From assembly GCA_019400425.1 (NCBI GenBank), contig JAFREE010000057.1, positions 62,001 through 126,000 of the forward strand: DNA of 64,000 nt. The letters run 5' to 3'. Each line of letters begins with the position of its first letter. The first letter of the stretch is position 1. The stretch is from Hymenochaete sp. R1 (Eukaryota; Basidiomycota; Agaricomycetes; Hymenochaetales; Hymenochaetaceae). The translations under genes and the position numbers were made by a program. This document shows, piece by piece, positions 1 to 10,838 of the stretch. A model generated the notes under the pieces. The model saw only the letters and a list, made by a program, of their open reading frames with translations. It searched no databases and had not been told where the DNA came from.

Positions 1-392
1 CCACTATCGTGACAATCAAGCCGACAGGTGGCGAGAGCCAAATTGTATCAGGCCCGTGTGTTCATATTTTTCTTTTCTTTTCTTTCTTTCTTTTTGTTTC
101 GAGCCAATTCTGACTTGCAAATCAATGCGCAAAGTCCCCCTTTTGCATATTTGCATATAAATCATAGAGAGCGTTTATTACTTTCAACAAATCAGGCCCC
201 TCTCTCCCCCTTGCTCCCCTACATTGCATTGCTTCTAATTGAGGGTTCCTGCACTTCGTTCTGCTATCAACTGGTCTTCACCACTCACGCATCCACCCCT
301 TCTCTCCATCTGTCTCCCCAACCACCGTTATACTATTTTCCAGACCCTATCTCGCCTTCCGATCTCACAACACTTACCTCCCATAGATTCGA
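1..392. other. Upstream region of the first gene
   Basis: This stretch lies before the first start codon. It contains a strong pyrimidine tract around 66-95, typical of fungal promoters. An open frame at 28-504 overlaps the real gene but is Phe/Ser/Leu-rich and resembles translated CT-rich leader, so I did not call it. Confidence 0.5.
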
Positions 393-1845
393 ATGTCTTC
401 TAAGAAACGAGACCACCCTGGTGACGAACGTCCTGGACAAACACCCAGCAGTGTTTCCGCCAAAAGATCCAGAGCCGGCCCTACCTCTGGCGTATACCAA
501 CTGACACAGAAGTCCTCGAGTCGACCCTGTTCCAATTCCAATCGTGTCTCAATGGACGCCCAAAGGAAAGATCAGTCAGAAGTCAGATTACAGGAAGCGC
601 TGGATAGAGTGCTGACCGCCTCCACGTTCGAGTCCAAGTCCGAGTCTGCCCCACCGCCAGCGCCTGGCTCCGACGATGCCAAGCTCGTTTCTCTCATAGT
701 CAAGTACAGAAAAAAACTGTCGTGTCCCAGCCTGGACTCATACGAGGATGCCTTTGAGGCGCTGGCTGATCGTTACGAGCTCATGACGATCTTGGACGCC
801 TTTTGTGCAGCTTTGAGTAATCTTGCGTCCCTCTCTCCTTCGCTCGCGGAGCCTACGAAGGCGCTCCGAGATCTCCTGTCAACTCGAGGCAAGAAACAAC
901 GAGCGCGTGTCCGTGATGCGCATAAAATCAGGACAGAGGTAGAGAAGTACCGGAAAGACTGGAACGAGACCGAAATTGCGCTCATCAGCACAATCCATCA
1001 ACTTCAAGAACATCTCCACTCGGTCGCGGAGGGTACCATCCTCCTGACAGGGAACATCCAAATGCAAATCTCCCAGCTCTTTCGGGTCCTCCGAGAAGCG
1101 AAGAGTAGCCTCGACGGCGCGGTGCAGCGATACAGGACCGTAGAGAAACAATGGGAATTCTTCTGCAGGAAACGGACCACTGGACCTCTGATGACCAACC
1201 CCCAGAGGATCGCCTCGCTCCGCGAGGACATCGACCGCCTCTCTTCGGACCACCACCACCACACTCTTCGAGAACTCGCCGCCTCCGACTGTCTTCAACT
1301 CCCACCCGCCGCGAAAGCATCAGATTCGGATTTCCCTTGTGCAGACCTACACGAACAAGTATGCCGCGTACTTGGATGCGCTTCGCATAGACGCTAAGAC
1401 GAGCCAGCTCGACCCGGGCGATGACCACGAAGTCTTCAGATGCGCCGAGACGTTGAGGGCGCTCACGAAGGACCGCATCGCAGCGCTCGAGATCAGACTG
1501 AGGGAACTAGCCCGATCTCATATCGACTCGGACGATCTCCCCCAGTCATTAGCGGACGAAATATCCGAATTAGAAAACACACGGAGCAAGGTGGAGGGGG
1601 CGTACTTGCCTGTGTTCGATAGGCCTAGGGGGACGACGACGATGACGATGACAGGTTGGATGGAGCGGGTGAATATCAATGGGGACGTTGCGGCGCTTCT
1701 TCGCATCCCGGAGGAAGAGGTGTTGCTCCCGGGGTTGTTGATCGAGATGGACGATCGGATTAGGATCAGGCTGATGGTGCAAGCTGAGGATCATCTGCGG
1801 ATGATTCTGGTTGGCCTGCGGAATGAGAGCTTACCATTACAGTAG
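393..1845 (+). pseudogene. Coiled-coil paralogue A, frameshifted
   Basis: I do not recognise the family. The N-terminus (MSSKKRDHPGDERP) carries a basic KRSR patch that could be a nuclear localisation signal; the rest is charged, helical and coiled-coil-like. It is clearly paralogous to the next gene (3303-4493): both share the basic Ser/Lys N-terminus, a central YRKDWNE-type helix, and a tail with PEEEV followed by EMDDRIRIR. The reading frame runs 393 to about 1330 and then continues in the +1 frame to 1845, as the paralogue alignment requires (VQTYTNKY against VMVYERRY). All GT-AG pairs near the break have lengths divisible by three and cannot shift the frame. A 40-nt intron at 1359-1398 would shift it but would delete the conserved segment. 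One extra base in the TTTCCC run at 1331-1336 explains the break best. It may be a decayed copy or a sequencing error. Confidence 0.7.
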
Positions 1846-3302
1846 GACGAGGACGAGGACGAGAAGCATCGTGATCTCTCGGGCTTGCTGATATTTCATT
1901 TGATCTTCACTTAAACAACAACGTACGTTAGTACCGTAGACCACGCCCTCGCCGCCGCCGCGTACATGGTCTGGTACACTTAACTTATATATTCTACGCA
2001 TATACTCGTATCCTCCCGGATGACTCGGCGGTTTCAGTCGTTTCGTCCATCCGGTTGCATTGACCCCATAAGAAGGAACTTTGAAACTAGTACGTGCTGA
2101 AGAAGACTCGGAGGCGCTGGTAATTTTATTCCGTTAGGACTACCACATCGATATCACCTTTTGTCGTTCTCTTCTTCACAGTTATGTTGAGTTTTGCTGT
2201 CTGGTACTTTGTTACATGAGAAATAGGGAGAGTCAAACTTGGAGGTCCTTAAGCCGTTCCCTGTGGCTGGTGCTGGTAATCTGCAAAGTGAAGGGCTCGG
2301 GTCGGTAGCGGCAAAGCCTGAGGGCGCTGCCTTTTATGGTAGGCGTTTCTCATCTGCGAAAAACGCGACTTCAACAAGTTCGACGCGACGCGTTCCACGA
2401 CTCCGAACTCTCTTTTTCTTGCTTTCCTCATCGCGCTCACCTCAGGCCTCAGGGAGCCTATAATGAATTCCAAGCAATCCAATATCTCAGATTCAAGTCA
2501 ATATTGCACACTCTCAAATAACCCTGTAATTTGTACTCCGTAACGTGCAAACCTTTCTTTGCGACTGACATCATGATGCGATGTCTTACTCGTAAAGCAG
2601 GGACCATTGACTCGTGTTCATGAACTCTGCCGGCATGGCTTCAAGCCTGATTGCTCGACCTTTAGAATCTCGGCTTGCATTTTATTCCCTGTGCCACCTT
2701 TCGCGCGTTCCAACAAAAGCAAAAGGCTCGACCACTTACAACGTCAATGTTGCTCAGGCATTGCAACTCTTACTAATATCACGATGCTGAGCTGATAGCT
2801 GATGGAGCAAAGGCGTACCCATCGGTTCCTGACTTTCTCCTGTTCTTTTTTGTTTTTGCACTTGACATTGACGTTGCAAAGGAAAGCAAAGATGCTTTAT
2901 AAATTATATAAACCATAGGATCCCTTCGCCTTCGCCTTCAACTAGGTGACCCATCTTTTTCTCCTTGACATTCTACCCTTTGCTCCTAACTACCCCCGTA
3001 GACCCTTCTACCTTCTGTTGCAATTCGGCGTGTCCAAATTCGTTTACCTCGCCTACCACTAACGCCACCCAAAGCTCTCTATTTGCAGTAAGCTCTTTTA
3101 ATTTATATCTCGATCGTCCTCATCGCTGACATATCCACCTGATCGTCTTACCGTGCAGCTTCCGTATTCCTTTCTGGCATCCGGCTCACCGAAGGATATC
3201 GATACATCTCTGACAACGTCAGTTGGCTCTTTTGTCATTCCGTCCCGTTCGCTGAGTCCCCTACAGGCTTGTTTTCCTCTCCACTGATTCTACTTGCCGA
3301 CT
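1846..3302. other. Intergenic region between the tandem paralogues
   Basis: No gene is supported here. The first bases hold a short GACGAG repeat (about 1842-1862). Short open frames at 2239-2521 and 2607-2795 have no recognisable content. The stretch 2940-3290 is CT-rich and probably forms the promoter and leader of the second paralogue. Confidence 0.5.
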
Positions 3303-4493
3303 ATGTCCTCATCAAACAAACGCTCCAAGCCTGCTGACGGGCCGAGTGAACGATCATTGGGCGGGAGCGCTACTAAAAAGAGGAAGGCTCAAGATGACGC
3401 GGATACTAGACTCATTTCAACGCTAGATGACACAAAACAAAATTCTCAAGACGACAGACTTCACGCGCTCTTGGACGAGTATCGTCCCAAGCTCATCGCA
3501 TCCAACCTCGATGACGCGATAGATGTTCTCGAAAAGCTGAAGCTCCGGTACGAGACGGTGAAAGCGGCAGACGACCTAAATATCGCTTTGCGAGCTTTCA
3601 AGAACTCTTCGCATTCTCTCTTCGAAGCAACGACGGACCTTCGATCCCGTCTTACGAACTCCGTTCGGGACCGGCGTGCCAAGGTTCGGAACGCGAAACG
3701 TATGCAGAAAGCCGTTGCGCAGAGTCGGGATGAGTGGAAGGTCAAAGGGAAAGAGATTTTCGATAACATTGACTACATCCAGGCCTGCCTACACTCTATG
3801 TCTGAGGGACATTTGCTTTCATTCTCTCCAGAAGACCGAGACCAGCTGTACGATCAACTCCGAGAAGCTCAGAACGAATTCGACGGTAAACTCAATGACC
3901 ACATCATGGTGGAAACATGGTGGGCGTTTTTTGACGAGCAAAGGATGGACGGCGAGTATGATTTGCCCGAAGAAACACGTAAACGCATTGACGAACTTCC
4001 TGCTGATCACCGTCTTCGAACTCTCATGGAGGACGAATGTTTCAGGCAATATAGGGGGGCCAGTTCAGAATCTCAAGTGATGGTTTATGAGAGACGGTAC
4101 AAGAAGTACAAGAGGATCGGCGAAATTAAACAAGAGCTTAGTCAGATGGAGGCGGACGAAACCGTCCAGGCCTGTAGGGCGTATACAGACGGGCGCATCA
4201 GACGGCTCACGCACGAGACGAAGAAATCCATGCAGGGGCATGCGACTCTTCTCGAAGGGCTGAATGTAGAACTATCGCGGCTGACGGAGAAGCGAGATAA
4301 GGTGGAACATATCTACGTGGAAGAGTATCTGCAGGGAATGGATGGAGCGATTGAAAAGATTGCTGATATTGTTGGAGTTCCGGAAGAAGATGTATCTTTC
4401 CCGAAGATTCTGTACAAACTGGAGGATCGGATTGAGACGCTCATTTGTGCGGAACAGCATCTGAAGCAGCAGCTGGCAAAGCTCAAGCGCTGA
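3303..4493 (+). CDS. Coiled-coil paralogue B, unknown function
   Basis: This is an intact single-exon protein of 396 residues starting MSSSNKRSKPADG. An in-frame TTG lies nine bases upstream, but the ATG at 3303 matches the start of the upstream paralogue. A basic KKRKAQ patch near residue 27 could be a nuclear localisation signal. The remainder is rich in Lys, Glu, Arg and Leu and should be largely alpha-helical, with coiled-coil stretches near residues 50-130 and 270-340. No enzymatic motif, zinc ligand or membrane segment is visible. The two copies align along their full length, so they arose by tandem duplication. Some basidiomycete families of this kind are lineage-restricted, but I cannot name one. 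Confidence 0.75.
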   Translation: MSSSNKRSKPADGPSERSLGGSATKKRKAQDDADTRLISTLDDTKQNSQDDRLHALLDEYRPKLIASNLDDAIDVLEKLKLRYETVKAADDLNIALRAFKNSSHSLFEATTDLRSRLTNSVRDRRAKVRNAKRMQKAVAQSRDEWKVKGKEIFDNIDYIQACLHSMSEGHLLSFSPEDRDQLYDQLREAQNEFDGKLNDHIMVETWWAFFDEQRMDGEYDLPEETRKRIDELPADHRLRTLMEDECFRQYRGASSESQVMVYERRYKKYKRIGEIKQELSQMEADETVQACRAYTDGRIRRLTHETKKSMQGHATLLEGLNVELSRLTEKRDKVEHIYVEEYLQGMDGAIEKIADIVGVPEEDVSFPKILYKLEDRIETLICAEQHLKQQLAKLKR

Positions 4494-4904
4494 GATGGCT
4501 TAGGCGCTCAGAGGCCTATATGGATTTATAGATCGGTTTTGTAACGCAGGTGCACTTTGCCAGATTCGTATGTTGAAACTCATGTAAATGCTGTTCTTCC
4601 ATTGCCTATAGTATCCAGACCCCGCTCGCGATTTCTTTCTCATATTTTATATTTAATTCAGGACTAAGGCTTAATTCACGCGGCACATAGCCACAACCCG
4701 GAGTTTGAATTTTAATTTCGGTAAACCGCGACGCGTTTTGATCACGTGCCTTTGTCCAGGGCGCCTGGGGCCCGGGCGCTTCTTTCGAGTTTTGCTTCCC
4801 TTCTCTCTTCGTCGCGCTCGTTGCTTCACAACCCTCACTCTATGCTCGAATTCAGAACAAAGTACTGCTCAGGAATAGAGTAGAACCTGCTTGAATCTCA
4901 CATC
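4494..4904. other. Intergenic region before eIF2D
   Basis: This holds the 3' end of the coiled-coil gene and the promoter of the eIF2D gene. A GC-rich patch lies near 4755-4780 (gcgcctggggcccgggcgct) and a CT-rich stretch follows. No open frame is supported. Confidence 0.5.
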
Positions 4905-7222
4905 ATGTTCAAAAAAGCGCTCAGTGACTACAAAACTTCTGGTGCGCAGTGGATTATTCTTCAACTGACTGTAATCAATTCTGACCCTTCTCCGCTTTTA
5001 CCTCACTTGCAATCCATCTATGTACAGCGCCACTCCGGAACTCGGACCGCCGTAAACTGAAGCAGCGCATAATTCAGACTCTTGAAGTAGATCCCCCCGA
5101 AGATGGTGACTTGCTCGTCCCTGAAGGCTTGCAAAGTGTAAAGTTCGCGACGAGTAGTGGAGAGGTTGGGGTATGTGCGTTCGAACTCTTTTAGAGCTCT
5201 TCCCGATGGTATACAAGCTGAAGTAGTCACCGTATCACCTTTCCGCTCCGCAACCTCTACGCTTCAATGCGTAGGTCGTGTATATCTCGCCTGATGGTGA
5301 CCCTTTATGGTTCACACTTGGGAAAGGGAGTGAGGAGTTAATTCCAACCGGTGGGTAATGATGTCAATCTGCTATTCGCTTCTTAAACAGCTAACTACGA
5401 CCATGAAATTACGCAGTGTATACGCTATGGAAACGTCCTAGATTGCTTCCTTTCCTCTCAACTCCTGCCCCGGTCATTTCTGTTCTTCAAAACGGCGCAG
5501 ACTTGATGGCTGCTGGCGGTGTGTTCCCAAATGAACTACTTGATCTGGCATATCTGATTTTGACTTTTATCCTTCTTATACGCGGCTGACCGCATGTTGA
5601 TGATTTCGTCTAGTGGTTCAGATGTCTGGAAAGCCGGCTTTGAATCAGCTTGTTGCAGTTACGACATATACACCTGGTGCCCTTGGTCCACCGCTTGCTG
5701 TAGGACGTATGGTTATGGTTGGCGAAAAAATACAGGACGGAGAAAGGACGGGGAAGGCGGTGCATGTGTTGCATATAGACAAAGATAAGTTATGGGAAAT
5801 GGGTGGAAAGAGCGAACCGCCGCCGCCAGAAGCCATCAAGGAAGAAGTCGATGATACCGATGGAGGGAAGGAACAACTCGAAGCTGCAGATTCCGATTTA
5901 AATATAAATAATGTGGAAGAGACTGCGGGCTCTTTTGCTCCAGAGCTTCAAGACGAGCAAAAACGCGAACTGGAATCGAAACCGGCTGAGAAGTTGGAAG
6001 AGTCGAGTTCGCTGGGTGCAGAAGGCATGTCTAATCCCACCGATTTCTTCATATATCCTATAATACTAAGTAATGAACAGAAGTATCTGCCATCCTACAA
6101 TCGGCCCTTCTGCAAGCCATCATTACGACATTTCTCACCGCCGAATTTCCTCTTACCGCTTCACAACTCTACACTCAGCACATCTTACCCGCACGACCTT
6201 TCTTCAAGCCTTCCGAGGCCTCTCAGCCACAACCTGTCATAGACATCAAACATTCCTCCTACAAGAATTTATCCTCTTTCCTTCACGCAGCTGAGAAAGA
6301 CGGTATTCTGAAGCTGAAGGAGTTCAAGGGCAAGACAAAAGGGAAAGCGGGCACGGGCGATGCGCTTGTGCTAAGCGTAGACTTCGAGCATGGCGATGTG
6401 AAATCACATACGCCGCATCGCACCGTTGGTGACGTCGAGTCAAAAGCGGCAAGGAAAGAAGATAGAGAGAAAAAGGAGAAGGAAAAGATCAAAGAGACGC
6501 GTGTGGTAGAATTATTTGCCCCGCACACGGGGACCGTAAGACTGTTTGAGACGCTTGAAAAGGAGTGCGTCACTCTTATTTTTTTTCGGTGGCCCGAAAA
6601 TTAATTGTTCTGGATAGTCCCGCAGCGCATTATACGGCTCAGGAGGTCAAGGATGTGGTGAACGCTTACATCTCTTCCAACCAATTAGTGAACCCGATCC
6701 AAAAGCAGTTTATAAACCTTGACGATCTGCTGAAAGGCATATTGAAAGGAAGGGACATCCCCGAGTTCTTGAAACGCGAGGAATTGACGCGCGCAATTTT
6801 GGAAAAGATGCAGGCGTGGCACCGGCTGGAAACTGATGAGTCGAAACCAATCGTCCAGTTCGTCCTTTTTGTACCCTACGTACCCTATTTTGTTCTCACG
6901 TTATTATTTTCACCTCTCGTCTCAACCTCATAGGAAAGGCAAACTGCATCCGGTTCTTATCAGTACCAAAACGCGACAAGGGCGACGTTGTACGTATCTC
7001 ACACGCTTCGAGCCGTTCCAGCTCGCTGCAGACGAGCTCGCTGAGGAGCTACGAAGAGTATGCGCAAGCAGTACTGCGGTCAACGCGTTGCCTGCAAAAG
7101 GCGCGGGGATGGAGGTCATGGTGCAGGGCAAACAGGCTAAAGGAGTACGGGATATGCTTTTGGCTAAGGGCGTACCAAAGACGTGGATTCTGGAGGAGGA
7201 GACACCTGCAAAGAAGAAATAA
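4905..7222 (+). CDS. TMA64: Translation initiation factor eIF2D (ligatin/Tma64 family)
   Basis: eIF2D binds the 40S subunit, delivers tRNA to the P site independently of GTP and helps recycle post-termination 40S complexes. The first exon (4905-4941) joins after an 86-nt intron to give the family N-terminus MFKKALSDYKTSAP followed by a KLKQRI helix. A PUA-type segment follows (ALGPPLAVGRM, about 5670-5710). Next come an acidic linker, a winged-helix region (about 6100-6400), a SWIB/MDM2-like segment with NPIQKQFINLDDLLKGIL (about 6690-6750), and a C-terminal SUI1 domain containing STKTRQGRR and GKQAKGVRDMLLAKGVPKTW. The frame changes at several short introns, including one between the SWIB and SUI1 parts near 6860-6935; I did not resolve every boundary. 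Identification is firm from domain order and motifs. Confidence 0.9.
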
Positions 7223-8261
7223 AAGTATCTTGTTTCCTGTATTAGATCTTGTTTGCTGCACGTAGAGATGCATGCTAAGCCTCTTGTAACGTTTGTCTTT
7301 TTTGAAAGAATAATTTGTAACAGTACTCAATTCTGAAAGTCCATAAACGCAAAGGAGACATGATTTGGTTGGTGCTGAAGTTTGGTAACTCAAATTTAGG
7401 GCGTTGGCCCACAATTCTGGCTTTTGACGTCTGCAAATTGTCAACATCTCTTAGTTTTCAATTGCAATAAAGCAATCTATCCCTATATGATACACCTGGG
7501 AAGGAAGGTACTTTAGTAATATCTACGCACCGAGACCCATGATCAACACGCTATTAGCTTGTTCTCCGTTTCTTTTCTTGCTCATGCTTCCTCGTCCTTA
7601 GTCAATCCTTCATCGCTTTCTTCCTTCCGGCGTCACGATCCGCTATGGTCTCCTCACAAGACTCAAATACATGAGCCTAAATTAAGTTTGTAAGTTCCGC
7701 ATCTTCTGTTTCCGAGTGACGAAAAATATTATGAAAATAAAGGTGTTTCGGGGAACTGGGATGTCGAAACAAAATGGGATGCGCACGACTACGCTTGCTT
7801 TGAGTTCGTCGTGCCGCCCACAGCGCCTCCAGAAGAGACTTAAACTAATAGGTGAAAACGGCAGACTCAGCCCAGCTTTCCATAGAGGCACACCGCAATT
7901 GCAGTTCATGAAGTGTCCCCGGATCGTCTGGAAGTCCAGTCGAAGGCCTTTTCTTGATTTATTCTTTGGGGACCGGTAGTCGTAGTCCTATGGCGCATGC
8001 ACACGTACAAAGCTTCTGATATAGACTTGGTTTCCCGAGTGCCACCATGCCGATTAACTTAATATGCAAAAAAGGTTAATATCCGACGAAGAAGAGCAAA
8101 GCCAAGCAGTTGCAGTTGTCAGAAAAAACCGCGGGCGCCAGGAGGTCCTACGGCTCCGGCATTTCGGCACGGTCGATGTGGAACCCAGAATAATCACGTG
8201 CAATTTATGAACTTTAGCGACGCCGGTTGGCTCGTGCACACGCCGGCGGACGCCCACCACC
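7223..8261. other. Intergenic region between eIF2D and METTL14
   Basis: No gene is supported. Short frames at 7716-7979 (plus) and 7682-7909 and 8054-8269 (minus) show no recognisable protein. The last 200 bases are the likely METTL14 promoter. Confidence 0.45.
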
Positions 8262-10659
8262 ATGAGCACCGCTGAAGTCCTATCATCAGCACATGAGCTC
8301 CTGGACGCTCATTACTCTCTGCTCGAGCGAACTCGATCCACGCAGCGAGCCAACAGACGTGCTCTGAGAGCTTATGCTGCTAATAATCCCGCCTCAGGAG
8401 ACCAAGAAGAAGGTTCAAGCAGTTTGAATACTCTTCTGAACCTACCGCTCCTTCAGACCCCTCCCAGATCACCAACCTCTGACAATGATCAAAATTATGA
8501 GGAAGATTTCGAAGAAGAAAATGTTGATATCACGAAGGTAGTTGCCAGCGTTGTCCGACCGCACCCTCGCGAGGTTCGAGCGGATTTACCTCCAGCAAAG
8601 AAGGCCCGTTGCGCTCGTTATGAAAATTATGTCCCAGAAGAAGAGACAATTCGAAATGACTATTGCCAACGATACGTAGATGGTGGAGAATGGCCACAGA
8701 ACTGGGTGGTAGGAGCAGAAATGGAAAGACGCTTCGAAGAGTGAGCAATATTTTTTGGAAAGACGAATTTCATCATCACTCACGGCTGAAGTAGATATCC
8801 CAAGCAACAAAAGTTACTGGCACTGAAGAAAACTGCTGTCACAGAACACTCGCTGTGTCCAACGTATCTGACACTTGAAAGTTCAAGGACTTTACTCTCT
8901 GGGCTCAAATTTGACGTCATCCTCATTGACCCACCATTTTCTTCGTCTTTCACTTGGGAACAATTGGAGGCGCTTCCCGTTGCTTCTATGGCGGCGGACC
9001 CGAGTTTTATTTTCTTATGGGTCGGAAGCGGAGCTGGAGATGGTCTTGAGAAAGGACGTGAGGTTCTGGCGAAGTGGGGCTATCGTCGATGTGAGGATAT
9101 CGTGTGGGTGAAAACCAATAGAGAAGCAAATAAAGGACCTGGAGTGCGTTGAACCCGGTTTTTTGGTGATAGAAAATACTGAAGGTCACTGCCAGACAGA
9201 TCCTCCAACCACGTCTCTTCTTACAAGGACTAAACAACATTGTTTAATGGGTATCCGTGGCACGGTTCGTCGATCGACTGACAGTTGGTTCGTCCATTGC
9301 AATGTTGGTGTGTTTGGTCTTTCATTACTTCACATTTACGAAAATTTAAAGCCCAATCTCGAAATGTTTAGATACGGATGTGATTCTATGGGAGGGTGAT
9401 CCGACCGACCCCACACGAAAGCCTCCCGAGATGTACCAACTCATCGAAAACTTTTGTTTGGGTACGCGCCGTCTCGAGCTCTTCGGACGCTATCACTCGC
9501 TTCGACGTGGCTGGGTCTGCGTAACGGCTGAAGAACTCAAGCTTTCCCCTGCAGAAGCGCGGGAAAAAGATAACGCTATACCTTTTGGGCGGGAGAAATG
9601 GGAGGAACAGCTTAAAGAGCTTTCAGCTGGAGGGAAGTCCTTAGTTCCTAATACGCAAGGTTTGTGGATGAGTCTCCGGTCATAGATTCCCTTTCTCACA
9701 AATATCTTCCCATAGAGATTGAATTACTCAGACCCAAATCACCCGCACCTCGGGGGGATCGGTCATCTGGTACTGGTGGGATGGGAGCAAATTTGAGCAG
9801 TAGCGCCAGTATGATTCCGTTGTCCACTTCGCCAATGACAGCCGGTACATCCATGGGTCTTCCGAGCAACCCTATGCGACCATCAAGCTCCATGTCAATG
9901 CCGTCTATACCTCAAACCCATGCCAATGCCGGTATGATGGGTGGTGGAGGAGTAATGAGACAAAATGTTCCTCCGCGCATGATGGGTGGTGCTTCACCTA
10001 TGCAAATAGGGATGGGAAATATGAATCATATGAACGGTGTGATGATGGGTATGGGATCCACAAATTTCAATGGTGGGGGGCGAGGTGGTATGGGAAATAT
10101 GGGTATGCACAACGCAGGTATGATGGGCGGCGGTGGAGGGTTGGGGATGCCGATGAACCCAAACCTCAACGTGAACATGGGGAATGCGAGTATGCCTATC
10201 AACAACCAGATGCTCAGCCGACAAAACTCAGGTACCAACTTCGGATTTGACGGCATGATCGATAATGGGGGAATGGTCGGAATAAACATGGGTGGAGGAG
10301 GTGGAGGCGGAATGAATCGCATGAACAACCAAGGGACAAGGCCTCGGGGTGGACTCAGTGGTGGTGTCGGGCTAGGGATCAACAATCGCAGTAGTCCTCA
10401 AGTTGGAGGTAGCAATGCTATGATAAATCAACAGCATTTCAACGGGCAGCAAATGGGTTGGATAGGCGACAATTCGGGCATCGAGTTCGACGGGATGGGG
10501 CATGTGTGGGATGGTGGTATGGATGGACAAGCAAATTTGAATATGAACATGGGGATGAATATGGGTATGAACATGGGTGGATATACTATGACTGGAGGGA
10601 TGGGAATGGGCCAGGGCGGTATGGGTCGAGGTGGAATGGGTCAATGGAGAGGAATGTAG
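8262..10659 (+). CDS. METTL14: METTL14-type m6A methyltransferase subunit
   Basis: This is the METTL14/Kar4 member of the MT-A70 family, the RNA-binding partner of METTL3 in N6-adenosine methylation of mRNA. Five exons (8262-8740, 8795-9143, 9196-9307, 9372-9659, 9716-10659) give 723 residues. Family hallmarks in order are NDYCQRYVDGGEWPQNW, RRFEEYPKQQK, FDVILIDPPF, SFIFLWVGSG, KWGYRRCEDIVWVKTN, HCLMGIRGTVRRSTD, ENFCLGTRRLELFGR and EIELLRPKSPAPRGDRSS. The last exon adds about 300 residues rich in Met, Gly and Asn in place of the RGG tail of animal METTL14. The position that is EPPL in human METTL14 and DPPW in METTL3 is DPPF here, followed by a loop (SSSFTWEQL) shorter than in animals. No METTL3 gene is in the window. 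Confidence 0.93.
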
Positions 10660-10838
10660 GTCACATTTGCACATTTGCTATCGTTTTTGCTCTCCTTCAT
10701 TTATTGGCGCCTACGTATCGCTTAAATGCACGCTATCAAAGAATATTTTTTATACATTTGCTCGATAACACTAAAAAATCGACTATTGTCTTCGGATTAG
10801 GTGGCATGGTTCTAGATGTCACGGACAAAATTAGAAGA

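Noticed and set aside
28..504. 158-residue open frame at the left edge
   Set aside because: It translates CT-rich leader sequence into Phe/Ser/Leu/Pro runs and overlaps the better-supported paralogue A in another frame.
1291..1344. 54-nt intron that might fix the frame of paralogue A
   Set aside because: Its length is divisible by three, so the frame still runs into the stop at 1397.
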